Origin: JBCDBL01 sp039183635
GTDB lineage: Bacteria > Pseudomonadota > Alphaproteobacteria > Caulobacterales > Parvularculaceae
NCBI GenBank assembly: GCA_039183635.1
Contig: JBCDBL010000021.1
Location: 1-37,976, forward strand
Direction: 5' to 3'
Length of the DNA: 37,976 nucleotides
Each line of letters starts with the position of its first letter. Within the stretch, counting starts at the first letter, position 1. Below the pieces are notes generated by a model. That model was not told the origin of the DNA. It ran no database searches and saw nothing but the letters and a program-made list of their open reading frames with translations. The position numbers were made by a program, and so were the translations under genes. Shown one piece after another: positions 32,174-37,976 of the stretch.

Positions 32174-34393
32174 TTAGAAACTAACAGACAGAGTCGCGAA
32201 GTAACTGCGGCTCTGACCGTAAGACCAGCAGGCGAAACCCGTACCGAGGAATTGGACGAAATACTCCTCGTCGGTAAGATTGCGGCCGGACACCTGGAAT
32301 GTGAGGTTATCCGTTGGCTGATATGTGACGTTCGCTTCCAGAAGCGTGTAGCTGTCCAGTTGCAGATCGTTGTCGTCATCGACCTGCTGTTCGCCAACAT
32401 AGCGAATACCGCCGCCAACGCTCAAGCCGTCAAGGCCTGTTGAGGGCGGAATTTGGTACTGAGCGAAAATGTTGAACAAGCTGTCCGGTGCATTTGGAAT
32501 TTCATTTCCGACCAATGACGTATCGTCTTCGTTTTTGGTTATCTCAGTATCAAGGAACGAATAGGACGCAATGACGTCAAGACCTGTGAAAACCTCACCG
32601 ATTACTTCAACTTCAAAGCCTTTATGTTCCTGGGACCGTGACGACGGCGCAGCGAGCACGCCGTCCCCGGTCGTCGCGGCGACATTGTCGCGCTCAATAA
32701 AGAACGCTGAAATCCCTGCGCCAAGCAAGCCATCGAGAAACTCACCCTTTACACCGATTTCATATTGCGTTCCTTCCTCGGAAGGAATGGGTCGACCGTC
32801 GTCATCATTGACGTCTGTAGGTAAGAACCCTTCGCTATAGCTTGCATACGCGAAAACGTTGTCAAGCGCCTCGTAAACGATGCCGGCGCGCAAGACAGTG
32901 TCGTCTACGCTCCCATCGACATCAACATCGCGACTGGAGCCAAACGGCCCGGATGCGCCGCCATTGTTAATGCCGACTTCGTCAAACTCTTCTTCCTCGT
33001 ACCGAGCGCCCAGCAAGACTTGCAAGCGGTCTACCGGACGAAGGATGACTTGGCCGGTAACGGCGAAGTTGGTCTCATCCCTTGTCGTGTTGTCCCAAGG
33101 AAAAACTTCTTGGACTGAAATCGGAACATCACCGACGCCGCCAGATGTAGATGGCGTCAGAATATTCGCAAACTGAGCAAAGAAGGTGGAAGGATCTTGG
33201 AGTTGGTAGTTTTCAAAGATTTCACGCTCTTTGTACTCCACCAAAAAGAGGAAGTCGTGCTTCTGGCCGAACGCTTCGAAATCGCCGCCGAACGCCAACT
33301 CGCTGAAAAACGTTTCATACGTATCTTCATCGTCATACGTATACCAGAAAGCGTACGGACCCGGCACGCCAAATCCGAACGCTTCAGGACCCCCAAGGCC
33401 AAGGAAACTAATGAAACGGTGGCGACGCTCAGTATTGGCGTATCCCACCGTCGCGCGCCCATAGAGGTTATCGCTGAAGGAATGCTCTAAGTTTGCGATG
33501 ATGTCCTGGTTCTCAAAATCATTGAAGCAACCCGTTGTAAAGTCACAGCCGTTCCACTCCACAGGGATGAAATCCGGCACCGAACCGTCCCCACGATAAT
33601 CGCGGGAGAACAAGGACACGGGCGAGGCGTCGCCTTTTTCATAGCTTGCATCGATCTTCAGCTGCGTATCCGGACCAAGATCAATGTCAAGGGCGGCTTT
33701 AATCGGAAGCTTGTTAAGCTCCTCGCCGTCTCGGAACCCTTCACGATCTTCATAGGCGACGCCAATATAGCCGCGTACGGAACCGGACTCGTTCATGGCG
33801 CCGGAAACTTCCGCTTCAACGCGCACGGTGTCAAAGGACCCGACGCGGAGGGAGTAATTCTGCTCCAACTCCTCGGAGGGGCGCCGGGTAATGATGTTGA
33901 CTGCGCCGCCGTAATTCAACGTGCCGAGCACGATGGATGTCGGGCCGCGCAAAAACTCGATGCGTTCGACGCCGAGCAAATCCCGGTCGACGTTCGTGGC
34001 GATGGACACGTTGTTGAGCAGAATGCCTTCGGCGACGCTGATGTCGAAGCCCCGCGCCTGGAAGCGATTGTCGACACCGGCGTAGCTGCCGATGTTCACA
34101 TAGCCGGGGACGAGACCGATTGTGTCTTCAAGGTCAGTGGCTGCGGTGAGGTCGAGAATATCGTCCGTCAGCACCGTGATGGATTGCGGCGTCTCCACAA
34201 TCGGCAGAGGGATTTTCGTGGCGCTGGTGTTTTCGGTCGGACGGAAAAACTCCGCGCGGCCCTGCACGACGATCTCATCGACATCTTCTTCCTGGGCCAT
34301 AGCGACAGCCGACATGGTCGACAAGGAGGCGCCCAACAATAAACGCGCCGCGATGTGGCGGCGTGATTTCGGTGTCGTTGCGAATTTGGTCAT
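32174..34393 (-). CDS. TonB-dependent siderophore-type receptor
   Basis: From ATG 34393 (GAGAGGGGAAAAT just before it) the protein is 739 aa. It has a signal peptide ending MSAVAMAQ, a TonB box (DEIVVQGR), a plug with TKIPLPIVETPQSITVLTDD, LVPGYVNIGSYAG and LGVERIEFLRGPTSIVLG, and a 22-strand-type barrel ending in SRSYFATLSVSF. The 'L-V-E-T-P-Q-S-I-T-V-L-T' pattern is that of ferric-siderophore receptors (FhuA/FpvA group). A Cys pair (CDFTTGC) lies in a loop near residue 300. Regulation: a perfect 8-1-8 palindrome lies 63 bp before the start (34456-34472), and a strong terminator follows the stop. Confidence 0.92.
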   Translation of the reverse strand: MTKFATTPKSRRHIAARLLLGASLSTMSAVAMAQEEDVDEIVVQGRAEFFRPTENTSATKIPLPIVETPQSITVLTDDILDLTAATDLEDTIGLVPGYVNIGSYAGVDNRFQARGFDISVAEGILLNNVSIATNVDRDLLGVERIEFLRGPTSIVLGTLNYGGAVNIITRRPSEELEQNYSLRVGSFDTVRVEAEVSGAMNESGSVRGYIGVAYEDREGFRDGEELNKLPIKAALDIDLGPDTQLKIDASYEKGDASPVSLFSRDYRGDGSVPDFIPVEWNGCDFTTGCFNDFENQDIIANLEHSFSDNLYGRATVGYANTERRHRFISFLGLGGPEAFGFGVPGPYAFWYTYDDEDTYETFFSELAFGGDFEAFGQKHDFLFLVEYKEREIFENYQLQDPSTFFAQFANILTPSTSGGVGDVPISVQEVFPWDNTTRDETNFAVTGQVILRPVDRLQVLLGARYEEEEFDEVGINNGGASGPFGSSRDVDVDGSVDDTVLRAGIVYEALDNVFAYASYSEGFLPTDVNDDDGRPIPSEEGTQYEIGVKGEFLDGLLGAGISAFFIERDNVAATTGDGVLAAPSSRSQEHKGFEVEVIGEVFTGLDVIASYSFLDTEITKNEDDTSLVGNEIPNAPDSLFNIFAQYQIPPSTGLDGLSVGGGIRYVGEQQVDDDNDLQLDSYTLLEANVTYQPTDNLTFQVSGRNLTDEEYFVQFLGTGFACWSYGQSRSYFATLSVSF

Positions 34394-34455
34394 ATTTTCC
34401 CCTCTCACGTTTCAACTTCGATCTGATTTGAACGCAATTTTTTACCAATTGCATA

Positions 34456-34472
34456 CAATCTGAATCAGATTG
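34456..34472. promoter_or_regulatory. Palindromic operator candidate upstream of the TonB receptor
   Basis: CAATCTGA-A-TCAGATTG is a perfect 8-bp inverted repeat around one base, 63 bp before the receptor ATG. A related ATCTGATTTGAACGCAAT half-match lies between it and the gene (about 34421-34438). It does not look like a Fur box (GATAATGATAATCATTATC-type). It fits a dimeric-repressor site such as those of TetR/GntR/MarR proteins; the regulator is not in the window. Confidence 0.5.
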
Positions 34473-34569
34473 CATCATGAGTCTAGCCAGAGCGCGCCGA
34501 TACGGCGGATCTGCAGCGTGAAGTGACATAAATGTGACGGTCGCCGGCTTGGTTTTCCGCCGACAGGGC

Positions 34570-35925
34570 TTAGGAAAGCGCCCCAAGAAGGAACGATGTC
34601 GCCTCGCCCCAGGCGGCGCGCGCCGCCGCCGCGTTCGCCGCCGGCGTTCCGCCATAGGCGACGAACCCGTTGTCAACGCCCGAATATCCCTCGCACCAAT
34701 GGGCGATATCGGAAAAGGGGCGCGGCTCATTGGGAACGCCGATGGCGTGGCCGACCCCCGGATAGCAGACGTGACGCACCGGGAAACCGAAGGATAGCGA
34801 TTTCAGCCGACGCTCCAGTCGATCGGCGGCGTAGGCGGACGGCCAGATTGCGTCATCGCCGCCGGACACCAGGAGGATCGGCGCTTCGATACGCTCCGCC
34901 GGCAGGGCGTAGGCGTCCTCGCATCCCTTTCGGGTCCAAAGCGCCATGAATTCATCGGCGAAGCGGTATCCCGGCGGGCTCTTGAAGGCTTCGGCCCGGG
35001 CGGCCAGACGGTCCGGCGTGTGCGCTTCGTCCGGCGCCCCGGCGACAGGCCGCCCGTCGATTGTCCACATGGCGTCCCGCATGAGCGAAAAATCCACGCC
35101 GCCGACCATGTCGAACCCGGTGTTGACCACATGGCTCGGCACCCAGCCAATGACGGCGTCCACCAGATCCGGCGCATGGGCGGCTGTGAGGATCGCCGCT
35201 TCCGAGCCCCGGGAGGAGCCCCAGATCGCGACCTTGCCCCGGGCCCTTCGCGCGAGCCAGCGCAGGCCTTCAACGAAATATTCGATGGGAAGATTGATCG
35301 CCGCCCTGGGGCGGTCCTCGTAATCGAAATAGCCCAAAGACAATGCCGCCATCCCCTCCGCGGCCAGGGCCGCCGCGCGGGTGGGGATCACGCCGCCTTC
35401 GGACCCGCCGAGCACAAGGACGGCGGGATATGGCGGCGCGCCTTCCGGCTCAAAGTAATGGCCGCGCAACGGGCCGTCGCGCACGACCTGGTGGCGCACG
35501 CCCCCCGTCAGGCGCCGTCGAACGATGGAAATCTCCGCAACGGTCCGGCCGCCTTGCGCCGCGCCAATGCACCATGTCGTTGCGCCAAGGGGGTCTATTT
35601 CAGGCGCAAGCGGCGCCGGCGGGCCGGCGAAAATCTGCGCAAGATAAGCCTCTCGCCCGCCAGGCGGCGCCGGCGACCAAAATGGACCGCCGATATCAAC
35701 ACCTTCGTAGCGCCCCGCCCCGGCTGCATCCTTGTCGGTCTTGAACCGACCTTGCGCGTCAGAGGCGTAAATGGCGTCACTGCGCCAAACACGTCCCGCC
35801 TCATCGGTTAATTCCGACGATAACGCGACATGTTCGTTCGGGGCCAAACCGTGCGCCGTAATCGTCACTGGCGCAGCGATGCCGACATCATTCGCACTTG
35901 CGTTCAGTGTCGCGCGGTTCGCCAT
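34570..35925 (-). CDS. BAAT-family acyl-CoA thioesterase/hydrolase
   Basis: The 451-aa protein combines an N-terminal Bile_Hydr_Trans beta-domain (about 10-140) with a C-terminal alpha/beta-hydrolase BAAT_C domain (about 155-445). The nucleophile elbow is WGSSRGSE (GxSxG, Ser238), with Asp357/358 (SGGDDAIWPS) and His393 (GVGHAIG) completing the triad. Vertebrate BAAT uses Cys for amino-acid transfer, whereas Ser gives acyl-CoA thioesterases, so hydrolysis of acyl-CoA is the better guess. No signal peptide, so cytoplasmic. ATG 35925 has only a weak ribosome site. It is divergent from the S9 peptidase and runs towards the TonB receptor. Confidence 0.88.
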   Translation of the reverse strand: MANRATLNASANDVGIAAPVTITAHGLAPNEHVALSSELTDEAGRVWRSDAIYASDAQGRFKTDKDAAGAGRYEGVDIGGPFWSPAPPGGREAYLAQIFAGPPAPLAPEIDPLGATTWCIGAAQGGRTVAEISIVRRRLTGGVRHQVVRDGPLRGHYFEPEGAPPYPAVLVLGGSEGGVIPTRAAALAAEGMAALSLGYFDYEDRPRAAINLPIEYFVEGLRWLARRARGKVAIWGSSRGSEAAILTAAHAPDLVDAVIGWVPSHVVNTGFDMVGGVDFSLMRDAMWTIDGRPVAGAPDEAHTPDRLAARAEAFKSPPGYRFADEFMALWTRKGCEDAYALPAERIEAPILLVSGGDDAIWPSAYAADRLERRLKSLSFGFPVRHVCYPGVGHAIGVPNEPRPFSDIAHWCEGYSGVDNGFVAYGGTPAANAAAARAAWGEATSFLLGALS

Positions 35926-36075
35926 AACGCCAATTCTCTTGTCATAATTGTGTACAATATACCAAAAATTGAATACAAAAAGCTTCTAATCGCAGTTTTC
36001 ACCGCAAGACTGTACGTTTCCAACGGGCGACTCAAAAGCTGATCGCCTATAAGGTTCACATGGGGAACGCTTACG

Positions 36076-37976
36076 ATGCCAGTTAGAATAATCTCGCTTC
36101 TCGCCTGTTTTGCCATATCCGTCGCCCTCACGGCGAACGGAGCGCGCGCCGAAACGCCCGCCTGGAACCCGAATAACGTCCGGACCCTCCTCGACAATGT
36201 GGGCGCATCTGTCATCGGCGGCGGCGTCGACGCCGTCTGGAGTGCGGACGGCGAGATATTTTGGTTCAAGGACGAAGCCGATGGGATCTATTATCAGGTC
36301 GACGTCGCAAGCGGCGTCAAAACACCTGTTCTTACCCCTGAATCTCTTGCGGCGGCTTTCTCAGGAACAGATGCGGGCGGCAAGCCCGAATTTATATCGT
36401 TTGACGGAAAAACAGGCCGCGCCCGTTTCAGGTTGGGCGACATGTCTTACGATCTTGATCTTACGGACCTTGCCGCGCACAAAGTCGATGATGAAACGAT
36501 GCGCCTGGAAGATCTTAAAAAGCCGAAAACCGCGCGAACCATGTTCCCCATCAACGGCTGGGACAGGCGTGAACTTCCGTCGCCTGACGGATCGCAGCTC
36601 GCCACGCTCATCGACGATGATTTCGGCCTGCGCGCTGCAGATTCTGAAGAAAGCGTGCGGCTGACGAACAACGGCGCGGCGGATTTCCAATGGTTCTTCG
36701 CTGGCGATCTTTGGGAGTCGTCCGGCTCCCCCTGGTCCCCGGACGGACGATATGTGGTCGCGCGCACACACGACATGCGCAACGTCCAAGGCTTTCCCAT
36801 CGTCGATTGGCTGGAGACCAACGAGACGGTGACGCAATTCCGCTACTGGGCCCGCGCCGGACAGCCCTTGCCGATCACGACGTTTTATATTTTTAACGCC
36901 GAAACCGGAGGGAAAACCAAGGTCGATATAGGAAGCGACCCGGACAGTCTGGCGTTTTTTATCGACTGGGCGCCGGATTCCTCGGAATTCGTGTTCATCA
37001 GGTATTCCCGGAACGTTCAGAAACAAGAGCTCTTCGCCGTAAACGCCAAAACCGGCGAGGCGCGGCTTTTATTTTCCGATGAACGCCGCAGCGGCTGGGT
37101 GAAATGGCCGGGCGGGTCGAAAACAATTGAGTTTCTTCCATCGGGCGACGGGTTTTTGTGGCGGGCTGACCGCGACGGATGGTTCCATATCTATCGGTAT
37201 GACAGAGACGGAAAGGTAATCGGCCAGCTCACAAGCGGAGACTTCGCTGTACAGAGCATCGTGGCGGTCGATGAGACCGGAGGCTGGGTCTATTTCATGG
37301 CGGGGTCCGATGCATCAAGGCCTTACGATACGCACCTGAACCGCGTCTCCCTGGACGGCGGGGGTATCCAGCAACTTACCGATGCGCCGGGGCGGCACAG
37401 GATCGCCATGTCCCCCGACAATGCGTTTTTTCTCGATACCCACTCCCATTTCGACCGTGCGCCCCGCACGGATCTACGCACTGCAAACGGCCGTTTTATT
37501 ACAACCCTGGCGGAAGCGCGGGTCGTAGAGAGTTTGCGCAAGGGCTGGACGACGCCTGAGGAGTTTGTCGTCAAGGCTGCAGACGGCGAGACCGACGTCC
37601 ACGGCGTGATTTTCAAACCCCACAACTTTAATCCACGTCGGCGGTATCCCGTTATCGAGCGCGTTTATGGCGCAATGCAGTCAAACGTAACGCCTCGGGG
37701 ATATGTAGGTTCTGGACGAAGCTATCCCGGGGCGGAGTATCAAACGATGCTCGCCTATTTCAACGCCCTTGGCTTTGTGGTCGTGACGATGGACACCCCC
37801 GGCACGCCCGGCCGGGGACGGGACTTCAACCTCGTCCCCTATGGCGTCTGGCCGGACGGCGTCATGGCCGATCACGCCGCAGCCCTCAAAAATGTCGGGG
37901 CGAGCCGGCGTTACATGGATATGGATCGGGTCGGCGTCGATGGAAACTCCTGGGGCGGATACATGGCGACCCGGGC
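36076..37976 (+). CDS. S9 family prolyl oligopeptidase (DPP IV type), 3' end cut by window
   Basis: The ATG at 36076 gives a signal peptide (MPVRIISLLACFAISVALTA...GARA, about 25 aa), a beta-propeller region (about 50-500, with repeats such as SPWSPDGRYVVARTHDMRNV and IDWAPDSSEFVFIRYSR) and the start of the catalytic domain. The nucleophile elbow is VGVDGNSWGGYMA with Ser625, eight residues before the end of the visible sequence; Asp and His of the triad are beyond the window. Secreted S9 peptidases cleave dipeptides after Pro (DPP IV-like) or similar; the exact specificity is unknown. GGGGAAC lies about 9 nt upstream of the ATG. It is divergent from the thioesterase. Confidence 0.88.
   Translation, partial: MPVRIISLLACFAISVALTANGARAETPAWNPNNVRTLLDNVGASVIGGGVDAVWSADGEIFWFKDEADGIYYQVDVASGVKTPVLTPESLAAAFSGTDAGGKPEFISFDGKTGRARFRLGDMSYDLDLTDLAAHKVDDETMRLEDLKKPKTARTMFPINGWDRRELPSPDGSQLATLIDDDFGLRAADSEESVRLTNNGAADFQWFFAGDLWESSGSPWSPDGRYVVARTHDMRNVQGFPIVDWLETNETVTQFRYWARAGQPLPITTFYIFNAETGGKTKVDIGSDPDSLAFFIDWAPDSSEFVFIRYSRNVQKQELFAVNAKTGEARLLFSDERRSGWVKWPGGSKTIEFLPSGDGFLWRADRDGWFHIYRYDRDGKVIGQLTSGDFAVQSIVAVDETGGWVYFMAGSDASRPYDTHLNRVSLDGGGIQQLTDAPGRHRIAMSPDNAFFLDTHSHFDRAPRTDLRTANGRFITTLAEARVVESLRKGWTTPEEFVVKAADGETDVHGVIFKPHNFNPRRRYPVIERVYGAMQSNVTPRGYVGSGRSYPGAEYQTMLAYFNALGFVVVTMDTPGTPGRGRDFNLVPYGVWPDGVMADHAAALKNVGASRRYMDMDRVGVDGNSWGGYMATR

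Noticed and set aside
35926..36075. FadR-type operator in the AT-rich gap near 35950 (TTGTGTACAA)
   Set aside because: The half-sites are spaced by two bases instead of three and do not match TNGTNNNACNA.

Overview
This is a high-GC chromosomal window (about 38 kb) from an alphaproteobacterium, most likely a marine Parvularculales/Caulobacterales-type organism. That placement is inferred from gene content and order: CoA pyrophosphatase / small DUF6111-like membrane protein / CCA nucleotidyltransferase, DUF1285, a TipN-like polarity protein, several TonB receptors and DUF4197. No rRNA, tRNA, phage, insertion sequence with a transposase, or CRISPR array is visible. Both ends cut genes: a DUF58 protein at the left and an S9 peptidase at the right.

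Layout. (1) 1-1333, minus: a MoxR AAA+ ATPase followed by a truncated DUF58 partner. (2) 1585-6231, plus: sppA, a DUF1285 protein, a Nudix CoA pyrophosphatase, a small membrane protein and cca, tightly packed with ATGA-type overlaps. (3) 6308-6492: a 185-bp element with 23-bp near-perfect terminal inverted repeats enclosing two small hairpins; one arm contains the stop codon of the next gene. (4) 6489-9765, minus: a TonB-dependent receptor followed 13 bp later by a CaiB/BaiF CoA-transferase; divergent from an AlkK/DmdB-like acyl-CoA ligase (10133-11755, plus). (5) 11756-12269: a gap with a possible 51-aa exported protein and two large perfect palindromes.

(6) 12270-20165: a complete leucine/isovalerate catabolic cluster. 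A FadR-type GntR regulator and isovaleryl-CoA dehydrogenase (liuA) lie on the minus strand, divergent from liuB, liuC, liuD and liuE on the plus strand. Together they convert isovaleryl-CoA to acetoacetate plus acetyl-CoA. The divergent promoter region holds TTGTCCGACAA, an exact match to the FadR-subfamily operator pattern TNGTNNNACNA. Palindromic REP-like repeats separate liuB/liuC and liuC/liuD.

(7) 20233-23304: a Tat-exported DUF4197 protein, divergent from a two-TM coiled-coil protein (TipN-like) that is preceded by a 30-codon leader ORF overlapping its start. (8) 23327-26817, minus: an Mla/MCE lipid-transport operon (STAS-MlaE fusion, MlaF ATPase, MlaD, PqiC-like lipoprotein). (9) 27022-29277, plus: a CHASE2 receptor whose cyclase domain has lost nearly all catalytic residues (predicted pseudo-cyclase). 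(10) 29304-30290: dipeptide epimerase. (11) 30374-35925, minus: TPR-sulfotransferase, TonB siderophore-type receptor with a strong UUCG terminator, and a BAAT-family acyl-CoA thioesterase, divergent from a secreted S9 peptidase.

Taken together the window shows ordinary housekeeping genes, a fatty/branched-chain acyl-CoA catabolic area, and envelope functions (lipid transport, outer-membrane uptake, polarity). The most unusual signals are the pseudo-cyclase, the translationally coupled leader ORF, the GntR-operator pairing in the leucine cluster, and the palindromic or inverted-repeat elements.
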